Positions 43,019 to 51,258 of a stretch of 64,000 nt of DNA are shown here, one piece after another. How positions within the stretch are numbered: the first letter of the stretch is position 1; every line of letters starts with the position of its first letter. Source of the DNA: Betaproteobacteria bacterium UBA5216 (lineage in GTDB: Bacteria > Pseudomonadota > Gammaproteobacteria > Burkholderiales > SG8-41). The stretch covers positions 1 to 64,000 of the forward strand of contig DHVE01000066.1 of assembly GCA_002412495.1 (NCBI GenBank), given 5' to 3'. The position numbers and the translations under genes were made by a program. The notes under the pieces were generated by a model that had not been told where the DNA came from, ran no database searches, and saw only the letters and a list, made by a program, of their open reading frames with translations.

Positions 43019-44155
43019 TCAGGGTTTCCGATCCAGCAGATCATTCGATTCGCCCAGACGCGGATAACCCGCGCTTTCTTCAGCCCCGCGAAACCGGTCC
43101 GCCACCGGTACCGGCAGCGCGATGATGGTTTTTCCATCGGCGCTAACCTTGTTGCTGAACACGCCGCGCGCCTTGAAGTGCGGATCATCGAGCGCCTCTT
43201 GCATGCTAGCCACCACGCAGCAGCACAAATCTTTTCCCGCAAAAATGGATTGCCACTCGGCGGCGGTTTTTTCGCGCAGACGCTTCGATACCGCACGTTT
43301 GGTGGCGGCGGTGTCTTTTGAGTCGTCGCGATACGCCGCGTCGAGTTGAATGGCGTCGCAAAAATTCTCCCAGAACTTTTGCTCCAGCGGCGCCGCCGCG
43401 ATGAATTTATCGTCGCGCGTGCGATACACAAAAAACCGCGGACTGCCGCCGGTAACCAGCTCGCCGCCCGGCTTGGGCCATTCGCCCGCCGCAAGGCCAT
43501 TGCCCATCGCCCAATACAAGAACGTGAACAGGTTGTCGCCCATGGCGATATCGAGCTTGCATCCCTGGCCACTGGCGTCGCGTGCGCGCAACGCCAGTAA
43601 GATGTTGATCACCGCCGGATAGGTGCCGCCGCCAATATCGGCGATCAGCGCGGGCGGCACAATGGGCGCGCCGTCTTCGCCCGCCGCCAGCGACAGCATG
43701 CCGGATTCAGCCACGTAGTTGATGTCGTGCGCGGCGACTTCGGCGCGCGGGCCGGTCTGGCCATAGCCGGTAATCGCGCAGTAAATAATTTTCGGGTTGA
43801 TGGCTCTCAATGCGTCGTAGCCCAAACCCAGACGATCCATCACGCCGGGGCGGAATTGTTCGACCACCACGTCGGCATCTTTAATCAGTGGCAGCAGCGA
43901 CTCGCGCGCCTTGGCGTCCTTGAGATCAATGGCGATGCTTTTTTTGCCGCGATTCAGCATCGCGAAGTTGACGCTGTCCGCGCCGAACTTCGGCACGTAT
44001 GAACGCATCTCGTCGCCGCGTCCGGGACGTTCGATTTTGATCACTTCGGCACCGGCCTCTGCAAGAATCAGCGTGGCGAGCGGGCCCGGCAGCAGGGTGC
44101 TGAAATCCAGCACCTTGATGCCGGCAAGCGGTTGTTGCGTTTTGATGTTTGCCAT
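43019..44155 (-). CDS. CaiB/BaiF-family (type III) CoA transferase
   Basis: A 378-residue CoA transferase starting at ATG 44155 (MANIKTQQ); the frame extends 43 codons further but that part is not family-like. It has 'LDFSTLLPGPLATLILAEAGAEVIKIERPGRGD' (seen in parts at 17-50) and 'AAHDINY' with the catalytic Asp of the family. It moves CoA between acids without ATP. It closes the core acyl-CoA cluster, ten bases after the half-dehydrogenase gene, so it may recycle CoA onto the incoming ring acid. Confidence 0.92.
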   Translation of the reverse strand: MANIKTQQPLAGIKVLDFSTLLPGPLATLILAEAGAEVIKIERPGRGDEMRSYVPKFGADSVNFAMLNRGKKSIAIDLKDAKARESLLPLIKDADVVVEQFRPGVMDRLGLGYDALRAINPKIIYCAITGYGQTGPRAEVAAHDINYVAESGMLSLAAGEDGAPIVPPALIADIGGGTYPAVINILLALRARDASGQGCKLDIAMGDNLFTFLYWAMGNGLAAGEWPKPGGELVTGGSPRFFVYRTRDDKFIAAAPLEQKFWENFCDAIQLDAAYRDDSKDTAATKRAVSKRLREKTAAEWQSIFAGKDLCCCVVASMQEALDDPHFKARGVFSNKVSADGKTIIALPVPVADRFRGAEESAGYPRLGESNDLLDRKP

Positions 44156-44165
44156 AAATGCAGTT

Positions 44166-44867
44166 TCAGTCCCCGTTGCCGGGCGGTATTGGAAACAACG
44201 CGTCGCTTTGCGACTGCTGCTGCGCGACCGCGCGCGCGTGTGCGACCCGCGCGCGGCGTGAGGGTGCGTACGCCGCATCACCATAGGCCTCGAACAATTC
44301 CTCCGTCACTTCAAAGTGATACGCCAGCCCGGTGCGTTCCAGCAGCGAAATCGGTCCTTCGGGATAACCCAGGCCGAGCTTCAAGGTGGTGTCGAGATCA
44401 TCCGCCGTGGCAAGACCTTCATCGAGCCGCGTCAAGGCGGCGTTGTAGTACGGACGCACCAGACGGTCGATAATACGTCCCGAAAAATCGCCGCAGGCCG
44501 CCACCTGCAACCCGGCGTTTTCAAAAATGCTTTTCGCCACCGCGAGGGCGGTATCGCTGGTTCGCGGCTGGCGCACCAGTTCCACCAAATTTGTCGGCGC
44601 CGCCGTGCCCAGACGAAATCGCGCGAAGCCCAGCACGTTGCCTCCTTCCGTGCCGCGCGATTCGCCCGTATGCACGCCTAGGCATTCGCCGTTCAATTCG
44701 ATCAGCACCGCAGTTTTCGTTGCAGCGTCGCGCAGTTCCCGAAACGCCTTGCCGGACTCTGCGCCGAGGATCACCACTGCGTCATCGTTGCGAGCGGCGT
44801 TTTTCAGCAAGGCGTGATCGTCCTCGAAACCATTGCTGTTGCCGGTATTAATGATGCTGTAGGTCAT
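44166..44867 (-). CDS. C-terminal half of a PaaH-type 3-hydroxyacyl-CoA dehydrogenase
   Basis: A 233-residue protein lacking any GxGxxG. Residues ~1-110 resemble the Rossmann-like linker domain of long PaaH-type dehydrogenases; residues ~130-215 are a 3HCDH C-terminal domain ('GRIIDRLVRPYYNAAL', 'TLKLGLGYPEGPISLLERTGL'). ATG 44867 lies one base after the TGA of the upstream dehydrogenase gene. The two genes together (291 + 233 residues) match the length and domain order of a single PaaH protein, so this is probably a naturally split enzyme. Confidence 0.75.
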   Translation of the reverse strand: MTYSIINTGNSNGFEDDHALLKNAARNDDAVVILGAESGKAFRELRDAATKTAVLIELNGECLGVHTGESRGTEGGNVLGFARFRLGTAAPTNLVELVRQPRTSDTALAVAKSIFENAGLQVAACGDFSGRIIDRLVRPYYNAALTRLDEGLATADDLDTTLKLGLGYPEGPISLLERTGLAYHFEVTEELFEAYGDAAYAPSRRARVAHARAVAQQQSQSDALFPIPPGNGD

Positions 44868-44868
44868 G

Positions 44869-45744
44869 TCAGCCCCCGAACATTGCGTTGGTTTTGTAGC
44901 TGTAGAAGCCCCGCCCGGTCTTCCGCCCCAACTGCCCCGCGGCAATCATGCGCTTGACCAATGCTGGCACAGCAGCACGCGGCTCGTGCGTGGAGGAATA
45001 CAGCGCTTCGGCCACCAGCAGATGCGTGTCCAGGCCCACGAGATCGAGCAATTCCAGCGGCCCCATCGGATACCCCAGCCCGGTTTTGATCGCGCGGTCG
45101 ATGTCGGCGGGCGCGGCGACACCGGCCTCCACCAGCCGAATGGCATCGTTATTAAACGGCACCAGAAAATAATTGAGTATGAACCCGGGGTTGTCCTTGG
45201 TCTTCACCGGAATCTGGCCCATCGCCTTGGCGAAATCCCACGCGGTCTGAAACGTGTCGTCGCTGGTGCGCAGCCCCGGCGACATTTCAATCAGCTTCAT
45301 CAACTGCGCCGGCAGACAAAAATGCATCCCAACAAATTTTTCATCGCGGCCGGAGCCTGCGGCAATTTCGGTAATCGACAGCGTGGACGTGTTAGATGCG
45401 AAAATGGTCTCGGGCTTGCAGGCCTTGTTCAATTGCGCCAGCAGATCGTGCTTGACCTTGAGATTCTCGAACACCGCTTCGATCACGATGTCGCACGACG
45501 CCAGGTCTTCGATGCGCGTGGTGCCCGACAGACCCGCCATGATTTTGTCCACATCGGGCTGCGTGAGCTTCTTGCGCTCCACCGACTTGGCGAAAAAGCC
45601 CTCGGTCTGCTTGCGCGCGCGGTCGAGCGCGGCTTGCTGCGTGTCGAAGACGATGGTTTTAAAACCCGCGCGCGCCGCGACAATCGCGATGCCCGCCCCC
45701 ATGGTGCCGCTGCCGGCGACGCCTACGGTCTTGATGTTGTGCAT
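44869..45744 (-). CDS. 3-hydroxyacyl-CoA dehydrogenase, N-terminal half
   Basis: A 291-residue dehydrogenase with the NAD motif GSGTMGAG (11-18), 'NTSTLSITEIA' and the catalytic His segment 'GMHFCLPAQLMKLIE'. A 3HCDH domain follows ('NDAIRLVEAGVAA', 'KTGLGYPMGPLELLDLVGLD'). It could act alone as 3-hydroxybutyryl-CoA dehydrogenase, but the next gene encodes the second half found in PaaH. In the cluster it would oxidise a 3-hydroxyacyl-CoA after ring opening. Confidence 0.9.
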   Translation of the reverse strand: MHNIKTVGVAGSGTMGAGIAIVAARAGFKTIVFDTQQAALDRARKQTEGFFAKSVERKKLTQPDVDKIMAGLSGTTRIEDLASCDIVIEAVFENLKVKHDLLAQLNKACKPETIFASNTSTLSITEIAAGSGRDEKFVGMHFCLPAQLMKLIEMSPGLRTSDDTFQTAWDFAKAMGQIPVKTKDNPGFILNYFLVPFNNDAIRLVEAGVAAPADIDRAIKTGLGYPMGPLELLDLVGLDTHLLVAEALYSSTHEPRAAVPALVKRMIAAGQLGRKTGRGFYSYKTNAMFGG

Positions 45745-45763
45745 TTGAAAACCTTTAAAAACT

Positions 45764-45880
45764 TTGACGCGGATTTACGCAGATTGACGCCGATTTAAAA
45801 CCACCCTCTGTCATTCCCGCCCACGCGGGAACGACGGTGGAGGGGTTAATCGGCATTCATCTGCGTAAATCCGCGTTAAA
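45764..45880. repeat. nested repeat: long inverted arms around a TTCCCGC palindrome
   Basis: Outer arms at 45764-45797 (ACGCGGATTTACGCAGATT...) and 45846-45880 are near-perfect inverted copies of about 33 bases. Inside lies one palindromic element with core TTCCCGC/GCGGGAA (45813-45830). The block fills the gap between two acyl-CoA genes. Confidence 0.85.
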
Positions 45881-45882
45881 AA

Positions 45883-47049
45883 TCACTTCTTCAAAAAACT
45901 CCGCCCAATCAACTGCCGATGCACCTGATTGGTGCCTTCCCAGATTTGCGTGATCTTTGCGTCCCGCATCAGCCGCTCGGCGCGAAAATCCTTGATGTAG
46001 CCGTAGCCGCCGTGCAGTTGCAGGGCGTCGGTAGTAATACGCATGGCGACGTCCGCCGCGCGCATTTTGAGCATCGACGACTCGACGCCGAAGTCGGTCG
46101 CACCGCCATCCACCCTACGCGCCACATACCACAAAAACGCTTCACACTGCGCGAGGTCGGTAGCCATGTCGGCAAGCATGAACTGAATGCCCTGAAACTC
46201 GACGATCCTGCGGCCGGATTGTTTGCGCTCGTTGATGTAGTTCACCGCGTCCTCGAACGCGCCGCGCGCGATGCCCAGCGCGTGCGCCGCCACGCTTGGA
46301 CGCGAACGGTTGAGCGAGGCAAGCAGTATCTTCAAACCATCGCCGGGATTGCACAGCAGGTTGGCGCGCGGCACGCGGCAATTGTCAAACGCGAGCGTGG
46401 CGGTGCTGGAGGCGCGCAGGCCCATTTTGTCTTCCTCGCGCAGCACCTTCAGCCCCGGCGTGCCCTTTTCCATGATCAGCACGGAAATCGATGACTTGCT
46501 GTCCGCGATCTCCGTCCATTTGCCAAACACCAGGAGCAGATCGGCATGCGCGCCGTTGGTGATAAACGTTTTCGAGCCGTTGACGATGATGCTGTCGCCG
46601 TCGGGTTTAAACGACGTTTTCATGCCGGTCGCGTCCGAACCTGCAGTCGGCTCGGTGATTACCAGCGACGCCAGCGCGCCCTCGGCCACTTTGGGCAGCA
46701 GGCGTTTTTTCTGCTCCTCGTTGCCGAATTCAATCAGCGGTTTCATCGCGTGAAAGTTGGTTGCCCAAATCACGCCAGTGGAAGCGCAAGCCTTGCTGAT
46801 CTCGCGCACGCATTCGAGATACGCCGCGTACGACAGTTGCGCGCCGCCGTACGCCTCGGGCACGAACATCGCGTTGAGCCCCAGCGCGTTGATCGCCTTC
46901 ACGTTGTCCCACGGGAATTCGCCGCTCTTGTCATATGCAGCGGCGCGCGGTGCGATTTGGTCGCGCGCCAGCGTGCGCACCGCGTCGATCAGCGCGCGCT
47001 CTTCGTCACTGAACGCGACGCTGTGATCCAGACGCTCAAAAACTTTCAT
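45883..47049 (-). CDS. acyl-CoA dehydrogenase
   Basis: A 388-residue flavoenzyme of the acyl-CoA dehydrogenase family. 'VITEPTAGSDATGMKT' (FAD/substrate loop) and 'QLHGGYGY...RDAKITQIWEGTNQVH' with the base Glu in WEGT are present. ATG 47049 is preceded by AAGGG. In this cluster it would be the AliB-like step, introducing a 1,2 double bond into a cyclohexanecarboxyl-CoA-type thioester, although straight-chain substrates cannot be excluded. Confidence 0.92.
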   Translation of the reverse strand: MKVFERLDHSVAFSDEERALIDAVRTLARDQIAPRAAAYDKSGEFPWDNVKAINALGLNAMFVPEAYGGAQLSYAAYLECVREISKACASTGVIWATNFHAMKPLIEFGNEEQKKRLLPKVAEGALASLVITEPTAGSDATGMKTSFKPDGDSIIVNGSKTFITNGAHADLLLVFGKWTEIADSKSSISVLIMEKGTPGLKVLREEDKMGLRASSTATLAFDNCRVPRANLLCNPGDGLKILLASLNRSRPSVAAHALGIARGAFEDAVNYINERKQSGRRIVEFQGIQFMLADMATDLAQCEAFLWYVARRVDGGATDFGVESSMLKMRAADVAMRITTDALQLHGGYGYIKDFRAERLMRDAKITQIWEGTNQVHRQLIGRSFLKK

Positions 47050-47088
47050 CAACACCCTTATGAATAATCGTTTAAAAACAAATGCTTA

Positions 47089-47829
47089 TCAATGCGCCAT
47101 GCCCTGGCCACCATCGATGTAAATGGTTTCGCCATTCAGAAACGGAATGTCTTCGCCGAAAATCGCCGCCACCAGTTTGGCGATGTCCTGCGGCGTGCCA
47201 TGCTTGCCGCCGGGGATGCGCTTCGCCAGAAACTCGCGCAGCGGCCCCTTGAAGGCGTCGCGATTCAAATCGGTCTCGATATAACCCGGCGCAACATCCA
47301 ACACGCGAATATTCTTGGACGCCCACTCCACCGCGAGACAGCGCGTGATCGCGCCCACCGCCGCCTTGGATGCGCAGTAGGCGACGTTGCGCTTGACGCC
47401 GACTTTGTCGAAAAATGAACCGATGTTGACGATGATGCCGCCACCCGCCTTGACGAGATGCGGATACGCCTCGCGGCACGCCGTAAACACGGCCGTGGCG
47501 TTGGTACTCATCACCTGGTTGTAAACATCGAGTGTCAGTTTGTCGCTCGGGCCGTCGAGATGAATGCCGGCGTTGTTGACGAGGCCGTGGATGGCCCCCG
47601 TCTGCGCCGCCACCGTGACGAGCGCCTGTTTGACGCTGGCTTCATCGTTGACATCACAACGCGCATTGACGAGTCGGGGCGCAAGTTCAGTCGGCACGGC
47701 AACTTCCGGCCCCGTGCCCTTGCGCGTGAGACACGCCACGGTGTAGCCGCGCCGCGCGAGTTCCAGCGCGATAGTGGCGCCGATGCCGCGGCTCGCGCCG
47801 GTCACGACTATGGTTCGGGACTGCGTCAC
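47089..47829 (-). CDS. SDR-family dehydrogenase, BadH-like candidate
   Basis: A 246-residue short-chain dehydrogenase with TGASRGIGAT (10-19), NNAG and a standard catalytic 'YCASK'. Start GTG 47829 directly abuts the TAG of the enoyl-CoA hydratase gene (no gap), implying coupled translation. It would oxidise the 2-hydroxyacyl-CoA made by that hydratase to a 2-keto ring thioester, the BadH step, but many SDRs look alike at this level. Confidence 0.88.
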   Translation of the reverse strand: MTQSRTIVVTGASRGIGATIALELARRGYTVACLTRKGTGPEVAVPTELAPRLVNARCDVNDEASVKQALVTVAAQTGAIHGLVNNAGIHLDGPSDKLTLDVYNQVMSTNATAVFTACREAYPHLVKAGGGIIVNIGSFFDKVGVKRNVAYCASKAAVGAITRCLAVEWASKNIRVLDVAPGYIETDLNRDAFKGPLREFLAKRIPGGKHGTPQDIAKLVAAIFGEDIPFLNGETIYIDGGQGMAH

Positions 47830-48597
47830 CTATTTATCCTTGAACGCCGGCTTGCGCTTTTCGGCAAACGCCGCCATGCCCTCTTTTGAATCTTCAGTCT
47901 GGAACGCCAGCGTGCCCAGATCGGTTTCGATTTTCAATCCTTCGTTGAGCGGCGTCTCTCCGGCGCGCTTGACCGCATCACGCGCGAAACTCAGCACCGG
48001 CAGGCTGTAGCCTGAAAACTCGCGCGCAAACGCAATCCCCGCCGCTACCGCGTCGCCTTCGACCACGCGGCTCACGAGCCCTATGCGCAGCGCCTCTTCG
48101 GCATCCACCGTGCGCCCGGTCATCACCATTTCGAGCGCGCGCGCCTCGCCCACCACGCGCGGCAGGCGCTGCGTGCCGCCGTAGCCGGGAATCAGCCCGA
48201 GCTTGATTTCCGGCGTGCCCATCTTCGCGTTCTTGGTAGCGAGTCGAAACGTACACGCGAGGGCAAGCTCCATGCCGCCGCCGAACGCGTAGCCGTTGAT
48301 CACCGCCACCGACGGAATCGGAAACGTATCGAGCTTGGCAAACGTCGCCTGCCCCAATTCGCCGCCGCGTTTTTGCGCCATCAGGCCACGGCCTTGCAGC
48401 TCCTTGATATCCGCGCCGGCGCAAAACGCCTTGGGCCCAGCACCGGTGATGATCAGCGCGCGCGCGTCGCTCTTGGCCACTTCGTCAAAACAGCGACTCA
48501 AATCACCAATCAACGACATCGACAACGCGTTCAGCGCGTCGGGACGATTCAACGTGATTAGGGCGAATTCTTCAACGCGGGTTAGTTCTATGGCCAT
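47830..48597 (-). CDS. enoyl-CoA hydratase
   Basis: A 255-residue crotonase-family enzyme with oxyanion segments 'AFCAGADIKEL' and 'NGYAFGGGMEL'. Both catalytic Glu are present, in 'GGGMELALAC' and 'GTPEIKLGLIPGYGG'. ATG follows GAGGAG. With all hydratase residues in place it should hydrate an enoyl-CoA, the BadK step of ring beta-oxidation here. Confidence 0.93.
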   Translation of the reverse strand: MAIELTRVEEFALITLNRPDALNALSMSLIGDLSRCFDEVAKSDARALIITGAGPKAFCAGADIKELQGRGLMAQKRGGELGQATFAKLDTFPIPSVAVINGYAFGGGMELALACTFRLATKNAKMGTPEIKLGLIPGYGGTQRLPRVVGEARALEMVMTGRTVDAEEALRIGLVSRVVEGDAVAAGIAFAREFSGYSLPVLSFARDAVKRAGETPLNEGLKIETDLGTLAFQTEDSKEGMAAFAEKRKPAFKDK

Positions 48598-48609
48598 ACC
48601 TGTACTCCT

Positions 48610-50250
48610 CTATTTGGGCGCAACCCACCGCACCGGCGCCGGCGCAATCTTCCCCGCCTTCACCCACTCCACCAATTCGCGCTTCAATATCTTGCCGCTG
48701 GCGGTGAGCGGAAACGCGTCCATACGGATAAAAAATTCCGGCATGTCGTATTTGGACAACCCCGTGTCATTCAGGTGCGCGAGCAATTGATCGGGCGCCA
48801 CGTCGCTGCCATCGCGCGCGATGATGGCGAGACACACACGCTCGCCCAACCGCTGGTCGGCCACCGGGAAAGCCGCCGCCTTCAACACCGCCGCGTGTTT
48901 TAACGCGAGGTTCTCGATGCGCGACGGATGGATGTTATGCCCGCCGCGAATAATCAGGTCTTTTTTGCGGCCCACAATTTGCAGGTTGCCGTGTTCATCC
49001 ATGCGACCCAGATCGCCGCTCATGAACCAGCCGCTCGCGTTGAACGAGTTCTCCGTGGCCACCTGATTGTTGAAGTAGCCGAGCATCAGCAGCGCGCCGC
49101 GTGTACCGATTTCGCCGATGTCGCCAGGCTTGGTCACTTCGATGTCGGGATTTTCCTGATCCCACAATCTTGTTTCGTAGCCGTGGCAGGCGCGGCCGCA
49201 GGTGGTGGTGATGATCTCCACCGTGTCGTCGGGCATGGTGTATTGATGCGAGCCGTTTTCGGTCATGCCGTAGATGTTCTGCGGCTTGATGCCCATGTCG
49301 AGAAACGCGCGCGCGGTCTGCGGCGGGATGGTCGAGCCGGCCATGTAAAACAAATTGACCTTACCCAGATTCGACAGGCCACGCTGTTTGGCGTCCGCCA
49401 GAATATCAATCGCGTGCGTGGGCACGCCCATCACATACGTGGCACCTGTTTCCAGCAAACCATCGAGCGGTTTCATGCCGGGCTTCAAATCATTCAGCAC
49501 CAGCTCAAAGCCCGCGCACAGGCTTTGCGCCACCGCCACGGTGGCGATGTGATGCGACAACGGGCTGTGGGTGTAAAGCACCGTGCGTTCATCGTGATGC
49601 CAGTCATGCACCATCGCGCGGCCATTGGCGAGCAAGGTGTTGTCGGAATGCAGCACGCCCTTGGGCATACCCGTGGTGCCGGAAGTGAAAGCGAGATAAA
49701 CGATTTTGTCAGGGTCGGTGTCTACCGGCGGCAGCGCCGTCGGCGCTACGTTCTGCGCGGGAAAATCCCCCGCATCCAACCGATACACACGCTTCATGGC
49801 CGGCAACGCCTTCGCCGCCGCGAACACATCTACCTTGTCCGCGTCCGCGCCATAACCCGCCTGCGCGAACAATGCCGCCGTCTCGATACGCTCCATCAAC
49901 GTGACAATTTCACCGACGGTGTAGTTCTGATGCAGCGAGGGATTGCACACGTAACCGTTGCGCGAACAGGCGAGAAACACCACCGCGGCTTCGACGCGAT
50001 TGGGCAGCCACACCGAGACGCGCTGGCCGCGCTTCAAACCCGCGGCGTGCATATCGGCGGCGAGCGCATCGATCCACGCCACCAATTGTTGCCAGGTCAG
50101 CCGATGACGGCTGTCACGCAAGGCAAAGGCTTGCGGCCGCGCGCGCGCGTGCTGCGCGGCGAGCGTGTACAGAGTGTCGTTTTTCCACCAGCCGGCTTCG
50201 TAGTAGCGTCGGGCGGTTTGGGGATTGTGTAGTGTCAGTAAGGTAGACAT
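48610..50250 (-). CDS. acyl-CoA synthetase (AMP-forming ligase)
   Basis: A 546-residue ANL-superfamily ligase with 'AFTSGTTGMPKG' (near 185-196), 'YGMTENGSHQ' and the C-terminal hinge 'SGDLGRMDEHGN...GRKKDLIIRGG'. It activates an acid with ATP and CoA; the AliA-like activation of cyclohexanecarboxylate is the role suggested by its neighbours. Between its start and the BadI-like gene lies a 227-base repeat-filled gap, so it may have its own promoter. Confidence 0.93.
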   Translation of the reverse strand: MSTLLTLHNPQTARRYYEAGWWKNDTLYTLAAQHARARPQAFALRDSRHRLTWQQLVAWIDALAADMHAAGLKRGQRVSVWLPNRVEAAVVFLACSRNGYVCNPSLHQNYTVGEIVTLMERIETAALFAQAGYGADADKVDVFAAAKALPAMKRVYRLDAGDFPAQNVAPTALPPVDTDPDKIVYLAFTSGTTGMPKGVLHSDNTLLANGRAMVHDWHHDERTVLYTHSPLSHHIATVAVAQSLCAGFELVLNDLKPGMKPLDGLLETGATYVMGVPTHAIDILADAKQRGLSNLGKVNLFYMAGSTIPPQTARAFLDMGIKPQNIYGMTENGSHQYTMPDDTVEIITTTCGRACHGYETRLWDQENPDIEVTKPGDIGEIGTRGALLMLGYFNNQVATENSFNASGWFMSGDLGRMDEHGNLQIVGRKKDLIIRGGHNIHPSRIENLALKHAAVLKAAAFPVADQRLGERVCLAIIARDGSDVAPDQLLAHLNDTGLSKYDMPEFFIRMDAFPLTASGKILKRELVEWVKAGKIAPAPVRWVAPK

Positions 50251-50260
50251 CTAAAACCTG

Positions 50261-50453
50261 TTTGCCGCAGATTTCACTGATTTACACAGATAAAATCTCC
50301 ACTGTCGTTCCCGCGAAAGCGGGAACCCATAACACAGTGCCACTTGCGTTAGGGTTCCCCATCCTACATTCCCCAAGGGGAAGGGGATACCCGCTTTCGC
50401 GGGAATGACGGGTGTGGGTTTTAAACCGCGTTCATCTGTGAAATCTGTGGCTA
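50261..50453. repeat. nested repeat: inverted CAGATTT arms around two TTCCCGC palindromes
   Basis: Left arm 50261-50294 (GCCGCAGATTTCACTGAT...) and right arm 50421-50453 (ends GAAATCTGTGGCTA) are inverted copies. Inside are two opposite palindromic elements with cores near 50308 and 50398, and between them a TTCCCC/GGGGAA hairpin near 50370-50388. Confidence 0.85.
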
Positions 50454-50476
50454 AGTATTTGACGTTGAAGTTGAAC

Positions 50477-51256
50477 TCAGTGCCCAAACGTATCCGTATC
50501 CGGCTTGCGTTTACCCCGGAACGATGCGCCCAACTCTTTCGACTCATCCGTATCCAGGTACAAGCGCAACAACAAATCATGCGACACGCGCGCAAGACCG
50601 GATACGCCGGTATGCCTTGCCGTGAACGCGGCTTTGAGTGAAGCCAGCGCGAACGCGCCGCGATCGGCGATTTCCAGTGCCATCTTGCGGGTTTCTTCTT
50701 TCAGCTTGTCATCGGGAACGACCTTGTTGATAAGGCCGATCTCCAGCGCCTCTTTCGAGGACAGACGCGGATTGGCGAACCACATTTCCTTGGCCTTCTT
50801 CTTGCCAACCAGGTCTTCGAGATACCAGGTGCCGTAGCCCGCGTCGAAACTGCCCATCATCGGGCCTACCTGGCGGAACACCGCGCTTTCCTTGGCGATG
50901 GTGATATCGCACATCACTTGCAGCACTTGCCCGCCGCCCACCGCGTAGCCGTTGACCATGGCGATCACCGGCTTTTGCAGACGCTCCAGACTTTCATAAA
51001 TTTCCAGCGTCGGCAGCATACCGGCGTAAAGGGTGGTGTCTTCAAGACCATCCTTGCGCCCGCCGATGCAGAAAAATTTGTCGCCCGCGCCGGTGATGAC
51101 CAGCACGCGCGTGCGTGTCTCGCGGCGGATGTCGTTGATGCAGTCACGAATTTCGTGACACATCTCGGCAGTAAACATATTGCCATCGTCCGGGCGGTTG
51201 AGCGTCAACCAGCCGATGGCGCCTTCTTCTTCATAAATGATTGTTTTAAAAGACAT
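50477..51256 (-). CDS. crotonase-family ring hydrolase, BadI/MenB type
   Basis: A 259-residue protein with the subfamily pattern of MenB and BadI: 'FFCIGGRKDG', 'NGYAVGGGQVLQ', 'GSFDAGYGTWYL' (135-146), 'VGKKKAKEMWF', and a KRKPD tail. These two family members carry out Claisen-type ring closure (MenB) or ring opening of 2-ketocyclohexanecarboxyl-CoA (BadI). No other menaquinone gene is nearby, while a ligase, dehydrogenase, hydratase and SDR are, so the BadI reaction giving a pimeloyl-CoA-type product is preferred. ATG 51256 lies two bases after the stop of the CoA transferase. Confidence 0.82.
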   Translation of the reverse strand: MSFKTIIYEEEGAIGWLTLNRPDDGNMFTAEMCHEIRDCINDIRRETRTRVLVITGAGDKFFCIGGRKDGLEDTTLYAGMLPTLEIYESLERLQKPVIAMVNGYAVGGGQVLQVMCDITIAKESAVFRQVGPMMGSFDAGYGTWYLEDLVGKKKAKEMWFANPRLSSKEALEIGLINKVVPDDKLKEETRKMALEIADRGAFALASLKAAFTARHTGVSGLARVSHDLLLRLYLDTDESKELGASFRGKRKPDTDTFGH

Positions 51257-51258
51257 TT

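Noticed and set aside
50477..51256. Annotation as menaquinone MenB
   Set aside because: Sequence alone allows it, but no other men genes are nearby and four ring-beta-oxidation partners are, so BadI-like is preferred; not fully excluded.
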